Positions 52,580-61,086 of a DNA stretch of 64,000 nucleotides are shown one piece after another. The notes beneath the pieces were generated by a model. It was not told the DNA's origin. It saw only the letters and a program-made list of their open reading frames with translations, and ran no database searches. Each line of letters begins with the position of its first letter. Within the stretch, counting starts at the first letter, position 1. A program made the position numbers and the translations under genes. Where the stretch lies: assembly GCF_019645835.1 (NCBI RefSeq), contig NZ_CP080998.1:4092001-4156000 (forward strand), written 5' to 3'. The stretch is from Mycolicibacterium holsaticum DSM 44478 = JCM 12374 (lineage in GTDB: Bacteria > Actinomycetota > Actinomycetes > Mycobacteriales > Mycobacteriaceae).

Positions 52580-52990
52580 TCATCGGGTTTCCTTGCGCCG
52601 GGCGAGATCCTGCGGGCCGAACGCGTCGGGCAACAGCTCACCGAGCGGTTTGGGGCTGCGCGGATGGTCGATCAGCATTTCGGGCCCGCCGTGCTCGAGC
52701 AGCACCTGCCTGCACCGCCCGCACGGCATCAGCAACTCCCCCGCCGCGTCCACGCACGACAGCGCGATCAGGCGTCCACCGCCACCGGAATGCAGGGCGC
52801 AGACCACTGCGCACTCGGCGCAGAGACCAAGGCCATATGAGATATTTTCCACATTGCAGCCGGTCACCACCCGACGGTCGTCGACCAGGGCCGCTGCGCC
52901 TACAGCGAACCCCGAATACGGCGCATACGCGCTAGCGCTGACGTCAGTTGCCTTGTGCCGCAACATTTCCCAGTCGATATCGGCCGTCAT
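52580..52990 (-). CDS. cdd: cytidine deaminase
   Basis: A 136-residue zinc enzyme converting (deoxy)cytidine to (deoxy)uridine. SAYAPYSGFAVGAAAL and TGCNVENISYGLGLCAECAV contain the first zinc cysteine and catalytic glutamate; LLMPCGRCRQVLLEHG supplies the other two cysteines. The ATG at 52990 is chosen over one 12 codons upstream to match the family. It heads the leftward salvage operon and is divergent from sdhC. Confidence 0.95.
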   Translation of the reverse strand: MTADIDWEMLRHKATDVSASAYAPYSGFAVGAAALVDDRRVVTGCNVENISYGLGLCAECAVVCALHSGGGGRLIALSCVDAAGELLMPCGRCRQVLLEHGGPEMLIDHPRSPKPLGELLPDAFGPQDLARRKETR

Positions 52991-53231
52991 GCCACCTCCA
53001 CTGGCCCGATTCTGGATGCGTTCCACTGTTCGGCGCCGCCACAGCGGCTGTGAAATTGCTAACCCTAACTTTCGCGTTTTTCGTGCACAGCCGGGTAAAC
53101 CGTAGTTCGTTTAGTAGTGCGACTGGGATTAGAGTCGCCCCGAGGTTTGGGTGGAGAGCAAACCGGGCCGAACCACCGATGTTCGGCGGTGCGCGCCTCC
53201 GGTGCCCAAGCGTTCAGACGTTGGAGGCCAG

Positions 53232-53672
53232 ATGAGTACTCAAACTTCGGGGGTGACGCCCGGGGGCACCGCGGTTGCCGCCCCGCAACCGAGGCCGTCG
53301 CGCAGACGCACCCTTTACCGGGGCGATCCGGGCATGTGGTCGTGGGTGCTGCACCGCATCACCGGCGCGACGATCTTCTTCTTCTTGTTCGTACACGTCC
53401 TGGACACCGCGCTGGTGCGGGTCAGCCCGCAGGCCTACAACGGAGTCATCGAGACCTACAAGACACCGATCGTCGGCCTGATGGAGATCGGGTTGGTCGT
53501 GGCGGTGCTCTACCACGCCCTCAACGGGATCAGAGTCATCCTCATCGACTTCTGGCAGCACGGACCGCGCTACCAACGGCAGATGCTGTGGGTGGTGGTC
53601 GGTGTGTTCCTGGCGGTGTTCATCCCCGCACTCGGGGTGATCGGCATGCACATGGCGGAGCGGTTCCTGTGA
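53232..53672 (+). CDS. sdhC: succinate dehydrogenase cytochrome b556 subunit
   Basis: A 146-residue membrane subunit with three helices. WSWVLHRITGATIFFFLFVH contains the conserved His-Arg near the quinone and heme sites, and LYHALNGIRVILIDF holds another histidine. The ATG at 53232 follows a GGAGG four bases upstream. It starts the sdhCDAB operon. The 240-base region upstream also drives cdd. A TAGAGT at 53130-53135 with a poorly matching -35 is the best promoter I can see. Confidence 0.93.
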   Translation: MSTQTSGVTPGGTAVAAPQPRPSRRRTLYRGDPGMWSWVLHRITGATIFFFLFVHVLDTALVRVSPQAYNGVIETYKTPIVGLMEIGLVVAVLYHALNGIRVILIDFWQHGPRYQRQMLWVVVGVFLAVFIPALGVIGMHMAERFL

Positions 53673-54154
53673 GCGCGCCGGCGGGAGAAAAGTGGACGCC
53701 GCATCACCGCGAGGGCCGCATCGCCCCGGTGATGGAGAAGGAGTACGACCGTCCGGCCAGCCTGGACCATCCGCGCGCGCCGCGCCGCGCCAGGGGGATC
53801 CCGTACTTCGAGAAGTACGCCTGGCTGTTCATGCGCTTTTCCGGGGTGGCGTTGGTGTTTCTGGCGCTGGGGCACCTGTTCGTCATGCTGATGTGGCAGG
53901 ACGGCGTGTACCGCATCGACTTCAACTACGTCGCCGAACGCTGGGCCTCACCGTTCTGGCAGATCTGGGACATGGCGCTGCTGTGGCTGGCGATGCTGCA
54001 CGGGGCCAACGGGATGCGCACCATCATCGGCGACTACTCGCGCAAGAACGTCACCAAGTTCTATCTCAATTCACTGTTGTTGCTGGCCACAGGGTTCACG
54101 TTGGTGCTGGGCACATACGTGCTCGTCACCTTCGACGCGAACATCGGGGTTTGA
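53669..54154 (+). CDS. sdhD: succinate dehydrogenase membrane anchor subunit
   Basis: A 161-residue membrane protein from a GTG start that overlaps the sdhC stop by 4 bases. A charged N-terminal 55 residues precede three helices (FMRFSGVALVFLALGHLFVM, MALLWLAMLHGANGMRTIIG, LNSLLLLATGFTLVLGTYVL). The histidine in LHGANGM is a candidate heme ligand. The protein is somewhat longer at the N-terminus than the M. tuberculosis form. Confidence 0.92.
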   Translation: MSAPAGEKWTPHHREGRIAPVMEKEYDRPASLDHPRAPRRARGIPYFEKYAWLFMRFSGVALVFLALGHLFVMLMWQDGVYRIDFNYVAERWASPFWQIWDMALLWLAMLHGANGMRTIIGDYSRKNVTKFYLNSLLLLATGFTLVLGTYVLVTFDANIGV

Positions 54155-54157
54155 CCA

Positions 54158-55912
54158 ATGATTGTTGAACATCGCTACGACGTCGTCATCGTCGGCGCAG
54201 GCGGCGCGGGTATGCGCGCCGCAGTCGAGGCGGGCCCACGCGCGCGCACCGCGGTGCTGACCAAGCTGTACCCGACCCGCAGCCACACCGGCGCGGCGCA
54301 GGGCGGCATGTGCGCGGCGCTGGCCAACGTCGAAGAGGACAACTGGGAGTGGCACACCTTCGACACCGTCAAGGGCGGCGACTATCTCGCCGACCAGGAC
54401 GCCGTGGAGATCATGTGCAGGGAAGCCATCGACGCGGTGCTGGACCTGGAGAAGATGGGGATGCCGTTCAACCGCACCCCCGAGGGCCGCATCGACCAGC
54501 GCCGCTTCGGCGGGCACACCCGCGATCACGGCAAGGCCCCGGTTCGCCGCGCCTGCTATGCCGCCGACCGCACCGGCCACATGATCCTGCAGACCCTATA
54601 CCAGAACTGCGTCAAGCACGACGTCGAGTTCTTCAACGAGTTCTACGCGCTGGACATCGCGATCACCGAGACGCAGTCGGGTCCGGTGGCCACCGGCGTC
54701 GTCGCCTACGAACTGGCCACCGGTGACATCCACGTCTTCCACGCCAAGGCGATCGTGTTCGCCACCGGCGGTTCTGGCCGGATGTACAAGACCACCTCCA
54801 ACGCCCACACGTTGACCGGCGACGGGCTGGGCATCGTGTTCCGTAAGGGACTTCCGTTGGAGGACATGGAATTTCACCAGTTCCATCCGACGGGCCTGGC
54901 CGGCCTGGGCATTTTGATCTCCGAGGCGGTGCGCGGTGAGGGCGGTCGGCTGCTCAACGGTGAGGGCGAGCGGTTCATGGAGCGCTACGCGCCGACGATC
55001 GTCGATTTGGCCCCCCGCGACATCGTCGCGCGCTCGATGGTGCTCGAGGTGCTCGAGGGCCGCGGCGCCGGGCCGAACAAGGACTACGTCTACATCGACG
55101 TGCGCCATCTGGGCGCCGACGTGCTCGAGGCCAAGCTGCCCGACATCACCGAGTTCGCCCGCACCTATCTGGGGGTGGACCCGGTCACCGAGCTGGTGCC
55201 GGTCTATCCGACCTGTCACTACGTGATGGGCGGCATCCCGACCACCGTCAACGGGCAGGTGCTGCGCGACAACACCACCCCGCTGCCGGGGCTGTACGCC
55301 GCCGGGGAGTGCGCGTGTGTTTCGGTGCACGGCGCCAACCGGCTGGGCACCAACTCGCTGCTGGACATCAACGTGTTCGGCCGTCGCGCGGGCATCGCCG
55401 CGGCCAACTACGCGCTGGGCCACGACCACGTCGACCTGCCTGCGGACCCGGCGGGCATGGTCGTCGGCTGGGTCGGTCACGTCCTCTCCGAGCACGGCAA
55501 CGAGCGCGTCGCCGATATCCGCGGCGCGCTGCAGCAGTCGATGGACAACAACGCCGCGGTGTTCCGCACCGAGGAGACGCTCAAGCAGGCGCTGACCGAC
55601 ATCCACGCCCTCAAGGAGCGCTACAGCCGGATCACGGTGCACGACAAGGGCAAACGTTACAACAGTGACCTGCTCGAAGCGATCGAGCTGGGTTTCCTTC
55701 TGGAGCTGGCCGAGGTCACCGTCGTGGGTGCGTTGAACCGCAAGGAATCCCGCGGCGGCCACGCCCGCGAGGACTACCCCAACCGCGACGACACCAACTA
55801 CCTGCGCCACACGATGGCCTACAAACAGGGCACCGAACTGCTCTCCGACATCCGGTTGGACTACAAGCCGGTGGTACAGACGCGATATGAGCCGATGGAA
55901 CGGAAGTACTGA
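54158..55912 (+). CDS. sdhA: succinate dehydrogenase flavoprotein subunit
   Basis: A 584-residue FAD protein that oxidises succinate to fumarate. FAD binding is in DVVIVGAGGAGMRAAVEAG, and TRSHTGAAQGGM has the histidine for covalent flavin attachment. QFHPTGLAGLGILISEAVRG and LGTNSLLDINVFGRRAGIAA are active-site motifs. The arrangement sdhC-D-A-B with this subunit corresponds to the Sdh2-type complex (Rv3316-Rv3319). Confidence 0.97.
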   Translation: MIVEHRYDVVIVGAGGAGMRAAVEAGPRARTAVLTKLYPTRSHTGAAQGGMCAALANVEEDNWEWHTFDTVKGGDYLADQDAVEIMCREAIDAVLDLEKMGMPFNRTPEGRIDQRRFGGHTRDHGKAPVRRACYAADRTGHMILQTLYQNCVKHDVEFFNEFYALDIAITETQSGPVATGVVAYELATGDIHVFHAKAIVFATGGSGRMYKTTSNAHTLTGDGLGIVFRKGLPLEDMEFHQFHPTGLAGLGILISEAVRGEGGRLLNGEGERFMERYAPTIVDLAPRDIVARSMVLEVLEGRGAGPNKDYVYIDVRHLGADVLEAKLPDITEFARTYLGVDPVTELVPVYPTCHYVMGGIPTTVNGQVLRDNTTPLPGLYAAGECACVSVHGANRLGTNSLLDINVFGRRAGIAAANYALGHDHVDLPADPAGMVVGWVGHVLSEHGNERVADIRGALQQSMDNNAAVFRTEETLKQALTDIHALKERYSRITVHDKGKRYNSDLLEAIELGFLLELAEVTVVGALNRKESRGGHAREDYPNRDDTNYLRHTMAYKQGTELLSDIRLDYKPVVQTRYEPMERKY

Positions 55913-56691
55913 TGACCGTTACTCCTGACGTGCAGACCAGGGATCCGGAGCTGCCGCCGGTGCCTGAGGGCTCGGTGATGGTGACGTTGAAGATCGCACG
56001 GTTCAACCCGGAGGACCCCGACGCGGCGGGCTGGCAGAGCTTCCGGGTGCCGTGCCTGCCCACCGACCGGCTGCTGAACCTGCTGCACTACGTCAAGTGG
56101 TACCTCGACGGCACGCTGACGTTCCGGCGGTCCTGCGCGCACGGGGTGTGCGGTTCGGATGCCATGCGCATCAACGGTGTGAACCGGTTGGCGTGCAAGG
56201 TGCTGATGCGTGACATGCTGCCGAAGAACCCGAAGAAGCAGCTGACCATCACCATCGAGCCGATCCGCGGCCTGCCCGTGGAGAAGGATCTCGTGGTGGA
56301 CATGGAGCCGTTCTTCGATGCCTACCGCGCGATCAAGCCGTACCTGATGACCAGCGGCAATCCCCCGACGCGGGAACGCATCCAGAGCCAGACCGACCGT
56401 GCCCGCTACGACGACACCACCAAATGCATCCTGTGCGCGTGCTGCACGACGAGTTGCCCGGTGTACTGGTCGGAGGGGTCCTATTTCGGACCCGCCGCCA
56501 TCGTCAACGCGCACCGGTTCATCTTCGACAGCCGCGACGAGGGTGCCGCCGAGCGCCTCGACATCCTCAACGAGGTGGACGGGGTGTGGCGGTGTCGCAC
56601 CACGTTCAACTGCACCGAATCCTGCCCGCGCGGTATCCAGGTCACCCAGGCGATCCAGGAGGTCAAGCGCGCGTTGATGTTCGCGCGCTAA
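55912..56691 (+). CDS. sdhB: succinate dehydrogenase iron-sulfur subunit
   Basis: A 259-residue electron-transfer subunit. The N-terminal 2Fe-2S ligands are in RRSCAHGVCGSDAMRINGVN. The C-terminal clusters have CILCACCTTSCPVYW for the 4Fe-4S cluster and CRTTFNCTESCPRGIQVTQA for the 3Fe-4S and 4Fe-4S clusters. The ATG overlaps the sdhA stop by one base. A palindromic element begins 8 bases after its stop. Confidence 0.97.
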   Translation: MTVTPDVQTRDPELPPVPEGSVMVTLKIARFNPEDPDAAGWQSFRVPCLPTDRLLNLLHYVKWYLDGTLTFRRSCAHGVCGSDAMRINGVNRLACKVLMRDMLPKNPKKQLTITIEPIRGLPVEKDLVVDMEPFFDAYRAIKPYLMTSGNPPTRERIQSQTDRARYDDTTKCILCACCTTSCPVYWSEGSYFGPAAIVNAHRFIFDSRDEGAAERLDILNEVDGVWRCRTTFNCTESCPRGIQVTQAIQEVKRALMFAR

Positions 56692-56698
56692 CCGTTGC

Positions 56699-56747
56699 GA
56701 TTTCGGTGTAGTTCGTCACGCTGAGGTTGACCAACTACACCGAAATC
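56699..56747. repeat. 49-base intergenic palindromic element, copy 2
   Basis: GATTTCGGTGTAGTT at the left end is perfectly inverted as AACTACACCGAAATC at the right end. It has the same length and ends as the element at 22037-22085. It lies between the convergent sdhB and the EmbR-like gene, and its right end forms part of the stop codon of the latter, so it may act as a bidirectional terminator. Confidence 0.88.
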
Positions 56748-57879
56748 ACCCGGTGGCGAGTTCGAAGGTGAACGTGTGCCCGCAGATGCCGATCGGGTCA
56801 CCGGGGGTCAACGGCGCACTGCCGCGAATCCGGCTGTGGCGCAGCCAGACCCCGTTGGCAGAGCGCAGGTCGCTGAGCACCCAGCCGGATCCGGTGTCGA
56901 TGATCGCCGCGTGGTGTCGGCTGACCCTGGCGTCGTCGATGACGATGTCGTTGTCGGGCAGCCGGCCGATACGGGTGGCGACCTCCTGCAGGGGGTGGCG
57001 CTGCCCCGACGCGTCGACCAACCACGCCGAGGTGGTGGCGCCGTCGACCTTTGTGCGTTGGTCCAGCACGGTTTCGGCGGCGACGGCCGCGCTCTGCGCC
57101 GACCGCTGGGCATCGAGGGGTTGCTGACGCAGGACGCGCTCGTAGAGCCCCTGCACGGTGGGTCCGGGGTCGATGCCGAGGTCGTCGGCAAGCGCAACCT
57201 TCAGCCGCCGATACGCCTCGAGCGCATCGGACTGCCGCTCGGCGAGGTAGTAGGCGGTTATCAGCTGGGCCCACAGCGGTTCTCGGTACGGATGCTCGGT
57301 CGTCAACTTCTCCAGGTCGCCGATCACGTCGGCCGCGCGGCCGCAGGCGAGTTCGGCCTCGGCCAGGGCAGTGACCACCGCCAGCCGTTCCTCCTCCAGC
57401 GCCGTGGCGAACGGGTCGACGAACGCGAAGTCGCGCAGGTCGTCGAGCACCGGGCCGCGCCACTGGCCCAGCGCGGCGCTCAGAAGACCGGCGGCCCGCT
57501 CGAAGTCACCCGTCGCCGCGGCGTGCACCCCGGCGGCCTTCTGCGCGCCGAATCGACCGATGTCGCAATCCTGCTCGGCGACCGCGAGTCGGTATCCCGG
57601 CGGTGCGCTGGCCAGCATCGCCTGCGGTTCGACCCCGGCCCCGCCGATGGTCTTGCGAAGGTTGGAGACATACGAGTACAGGCTGGCCCGCGCGGCGGCC
57701 GGCGCCGACTCACCCCACACCGCGCCGATCAGCGTGTCGACGCCGACGGCGCGATTGCGGTTGATGACCAACATCGCCAGCACCGCACGTTGTTTGGGGG
57801 TTCCGGCCGAGACGTCGATCCCGTCGATGGACATCTGCAACGGTCCCAACACCCCGAAACCGACACCAGAGCCAGCCAT
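56746..57879 (-). CDS. EmbR-like regulator: DNA-binding, BTAD and FHA domains
   Basis: A 377-residue regulator close to M. tuberculosis EmbR. The OmpR/SARP-type winged helix contains GTPKQRAVLAMLVINRNRAV and SLYSYVSNLRKTIGGAG. A bacterial transcriptional activation domain follows (about residues 95-245, LGQWRGPVLDDLRDFAFVDP, DALEAYRRLKVALADDLGID). The C-terminal FHA domain (residues 290-375) has IGRLPDNDIVIDDARVSRHH for binding phosphothreonine. It is 81 bases downstream of a PknH-like kinase, repeating the embR-pknH pairing, so that kinase probably phosphorylates it. Its location by sdhB suggests a paralog rather than the embC-A-B regulator itself. Confidence 0.9.
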   Translation of the reverse strand: MAGSGVGFGVLGPLQMSIDGIDVSAGTPKQRAVLAMLVINRNRAVGVDTLIGAVWGESAPAAARASLYSYVSNLRKTIGGAGVEPQAMLASAPPGYRLAVAEQDCDIGRFGAQKAAGVHAAATGDFERAAGLLSAALGQWRGPVLDDLRDFAFVDPFATALEEERLAVVTALAEAELACGRAADVIGDLEKLTTEHPYREPLWAQLITAYYLAERQSDALEAYRRLKVALADDLGIDPGPTVQGLYERVLRQQPLDAQRSAQSAAVAAETVLDQRTKVDGATTSAWLVDASGQRHPLQEVATRIGRLPDNDIVIDDARVSRHHAAIIDTGSGWVLSDLRSANGVWLRHSRIRGSAPLTPGDPIGICGHTFTFELATG

Positions 57880-57960
57880 CGCCAGTGCATCGCCCTTTCC
57901 CTCGAAGGGCTAACGGTAACCTCAATCCCCGGGCCGGGAACGTGATTTCGCGCTAGCCGC

Positions 57961-59446
57961 TCACGCGGTGTTGACCCACCAGTCGTAGAGGCGGCTCAGG
58001 TCGGTGCCCGCGGCGCTGCCGAGAAGCAGGTCGGCGGTCCTCGTCCAGACGATGTCGGCGGTGCCGTCGAACGCGCCGCACGCCAGCGACCCTTCGGCGT
58101 CGTCGCTGCCGTCGTCGTAGTTCCAGTTGGTCGGCGAGTCATCGGCGCCGGGGCAGGCGGTGAGCACGTCGTCGGCGATGACGGACTGGAACTGGTTTTC
58201 CAGCGTGTCGGGGTCACCGAACAACGCGTAGAACGCCGAGCCGTGCCCATCGTCCGTCGAGGCCGGCGCGCAGTCGACCGCCGCGAGCGCATCGCTCCAC
58301 AGCTTGTTCGGCGTGCATGCCGCCGAATCGGGGACCAGGCTGAGCAGCTTGCGTTCGTGGGGGGTCAGCGCGGCGGTGGTCTCGATCGGCGCGCGTGGGC
58401 CGCGCGCCACGGTGCGGGTGATCGTCAGTGTCTCCGACATCCCCGATGCGTTGCCCGGTGACCGGGCGACCAGCCACGTGACGACGCCCGCCAGGGCCAC
58501 GACCACCACCAGCGCCGCCGCGCCCCCGATGACCAGCGGCCGCCGCCGGCCGCGTGGTGGCGGTGGGGCGAACGCGGCCGCCGCGACCGGGGTAAGCCGA
58601 ACTGTCGGGCGGACCCACTGCGGCCTCGGCGGCGCGGGCCAGTTCACCGGCGCTGGCGTAGCGGTCCTCGGCCCGCTTGGCCATTCCCTTCTCGACGACG
58701 GCGTCGAAGGCCGGCGGGACACCCGGTCGCACCTGGCTGGGCCGCGGCGCCGGCTGGATCAGGTGCGCGGTGATCAGCATGCTGAGGCTGTCGGTCCGGT
58801 AGGGCTGCGATCCGGTCAGGCACTGATGCAGCACGCAGGCCAGCGCGTAGATGTCGGCGCGGTAGGTGACCGGGTCGCTGCTGAAGCGCTCGGGCGCCAT
58901 GTAGGCGTATGTGCCTATCGCGGTGCCCTTCTCGGTGAGCGTGTGGTCGGTGGCCGCGCTGGCGATGCCGAAGTCGACCAAGTAGGCAAAGCCGTCGCGG
59001 GTGACCAGGATGTTCTCCGGCTTGACGTCGCGGTGCATGACACCGGCATCGTGGGCCGCGTCCAGGGCCGCCGCGATCTGACGGACCAGCCCGACCGCCT
59101 GCGCGGGCGGCATGGGCCCGGTGCGCTGCAGCGTGGTTCGCAAATCGATGCCGTCGATCAGGCGCATGTCGACGAAGAGGTGCCCGTCGATCTCGCCGTA
59201 GTCGTGGACCGGCACCACGTGCGGTTCCTGGAGCTTGCCTGCGGACCGGGCCTCACGCTGCAGCCGTTCGCGGAACACCGGGTCGCCCGACAACGCGTCG
59301 GGCAGCAGCTTCAACGCGACGACGCGGCCCTTGACGGTGTCCTCGGCCTCGTAGACCTCACCCATGCCGCCGCGGCCGATCAGCCGCTTGATCAGGTACG
59401 GCCCGAACCGCGAGCCCACCCGCGAGTGCTGCGGGGTGTCGTCCAT
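57961..59446 (-). pseudogene. PknH-like receptor Ser/Thr kinase split by a frameshift
   Basis: From the ATG at 59446 (GAGGAG seven bases before) the intact kinase domain has IGRGGMGEVYEAED, VMHRDVKPENILV, LVDFGIASAATDHTL and GTYAYMAPERFSS. After the kinase (near 58610) the downstream part continues in another frame: a Pro-rich linker, a transmembrane helix (PLVIGGAAALVVVVALAGVV) and a PknH-type extracellular sensor with four cysteines (AACTPNKLW, VDCAP, TACPGADD, LACGAFDG). One extra base in GGG 58607-58609 or CCC 58614-58616 explains it. Corrected, it would be about 494 residues. If real, the kinase would be soluble and lose its sensor. Confidence 0.82.
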
Positions 59447-59588
59447 TGCCACTCTCCTCGAGCCCGCATCGTGTCGGATGGTGGGCGGGGTCCCCTCCTT
59501 GGCTGGTTGAAAACGGTACTACCTGTGGCGGCGGATACGCCGATGGCGGGCGGCCCGGCCGGGCTGCCCGCCATCGCGTCCAAGCGGC

Positions 59589-60266
59589 TCACGCGGCGAC
59601 CAGGGCCACCACCATGTCATGGTCGCTGGCCTGCCAGGCCCGCTCGAAGGTGGCGATGGAGACCTGCTCGTCGGCGCCGTCCTCGGTTCCGCTGTCGTTG
59701 AGGTGCACGACGCCGGCGTCGGTGTCGATCGCGGTGACCACGAGATCGTGGTTTCCGATGCTGCGATCGCCGTCGATGTCCCAGATCGTCTCGGCGTTGA
59801 CGCCGGCGATCACCTTGTGACCGGCGGCGAGCGCGATTGCCAACGAGGTCAACCCCGTCGGCACGCCGACCTCGTCGGCGACGTCGTCGTCGGTGTAGAC
59901 CGAGTGGATACCATAGTGCGCCAACAGAATCGGCAGATCGCGCGAATCGGTGCCGCGTCCCGAGTCCGGGTCGTCGGGGTCGCTCGGCGGCAGGTAGACC
60001 GGGCCGTCGTGGTGCGCGCTGGGCGTCACCCCGGCCAGGTGCACGATCTCGGGTTCGGACGGCTGCCGCCCGGTCAACTGGCCCACCACGTCAGCGGTGG
60101 CCATCAACGAGCAATCGTCGAGGTTCTGCTGCACCCAGTACTGGGCGGCGTCGACGGGGTCCCCGTACACGGTCGCCGCGGCGATGCCGCCGGACAAGCC
60201 GAGGGCCGCGGCCCCGATCAGCGCGGCGATCACCGCCGCGCGCACCATCTTGCGGAACTTCGTCAT
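59589..60266 (-). CDS. secreted peptidase C39-like protein
   Basis: A 225-residue protein with a signal peptide (RAAVIAALIGAAALGLSGGI, cleavage near AAA-TVYG). VQQNLDDCSLMATADVVGQL has the probable catalytic cysteine, and GNHDLVVTAIDTDAGVVHLN the histidine of a papain-like C39 fold. SIATFERAWQASDHDMVVAL is typical of the family end. Substrate unknown. It stands alone, with 178 bases to the kinase gene's start on one side and a divergent decarboxylase-family gene on the other. Confidence 0.75.
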   Translation of the reverse strand: MTKFRKMVRAAVIAALIGAAALGLSGGIAAATVYGDPVDAAQYWVQQNLDDCSLMATADVVGQLTGRQPSEPEIVHLAGVTPSAHHDGPVYLPPSDPDDPDSGRGTDSRDLPILLAHYGIHSVYTDDDVADEVGVPTGLTSLAIALAAGHKVIAGVNAETIWDIDGDRSIGNHDLVVTAIDTDAGVVHLNDSGTEDGADEQVSIATFERAWQASDHDMVVALVAA

Positions 60267-60477
60267 GAGCTTTCCCCTTCTTCCGGTGCGCCTCGGCGGC
60301 GCGTGGTCTGGAAGAAGGTTCAGGCTGACCCCTTGAGGGATTCTTGGAGAGTTCTCAACGCCGCCTTTTCGCCGCCGAATGTGACGTTTGGGCGAAATCC
60401 ACCCGCACTTTCGCGCCCGTTTGTCCCTTTGGGCGGAAAAGGTGTCACACGTCGGCAGGCTGCCTCGTCTAACGGAT

Positions 60478-61086
60478 ATGACCGAGAACGCACAGAAGAC
60501 CCGCATCGAACCCGTGGCCCCGAAGCAGGCCTCGCTGCTGACCAGAATCTTCTACCGGGTCGCCAGGCGGCGCTTCGGCGAGGTGCCCGAACCGTTCGCC
60601 GTGGCCGCGCACCATCCGCGGCTGATGGTGGCCAACGCCGTGCACGAGAGCATGCTGCAGTCGGGCTCCAAGAAGCTGCCCGTCAGCGTGCGGGAACTCG
60701 CGGTGTTCTGGACCGCGCGCACCGTCGGCTGCTCGTGGTGCGTGGACTTCGGCTCGATGCTGCAACGCCTCGACGGCCTCGACGTCGACCGACTCAAGCA
60801 CATCGACAGCTACGCCACCTCGCCGCTGTTCAGCGACGACGAGCGGGCCGCGATCGCCTACGCCGACGCCATGACCACTGACCCGCACACCATCACCGAC
60901 GAACAGGTCGACGACCTCAAACGCCGATTCGGCGACGCCGGGGTGGTCGAGCTGACCTATCAGATCGGGGTGGAGAACATGCGGGCGCGCATGTACTCCG
61001 CGCTCGGCATCACCGAGCAGGGTTTCAACTCTGGGGATGCGTGCCGGGTGCCGTGGGCGACGGACGAACCAGCGGCGAACCGGTGA
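60478..61086 (+). CDS. carboxymuconolactone decarboxylase (AhpD-like) family protein
   Basis: A 202-residue helical protein. The alkylhydroperoxidase-D-type C-x-x-C is in ARTVGCSWCVDFGSML, with LPVSVRELAVFWTA before it and DERAAIAYADAMTTD after. Such proteins use the cysteine pair in thiol redox reactions. ATG at 60478 (MTENAQKTR). The last 62 bases overlap the convergent sigma factor gene, whose RNA would be antisense to it. A role in peroxide defence with the sigma factor is possible but unproven. Confidence 0.85.
   Translation: MTENAQKTRIEPVAPKQASLLTRIFYRVARRRFGEVPEPFAVAAHHPRLMVANAVHESMLQSGSKKLPVSVRELAVFWTARTVGCSWCVDFGSMLQRLDGLDVDRLKHIDSYATSPLFSDDERAAIAYADAMTTDPHTITDEQVDDLKRRFGDAGVVELTYQIGVENMRARMYSALGITEQGFNSGDACRVPWATDEPAANR

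Noticed and set aside
53080..53105. CGTTT/GGGTA pair upstream of sdhC
   Set aside because: The spacer is only about 13 bases, outside the SigF range.
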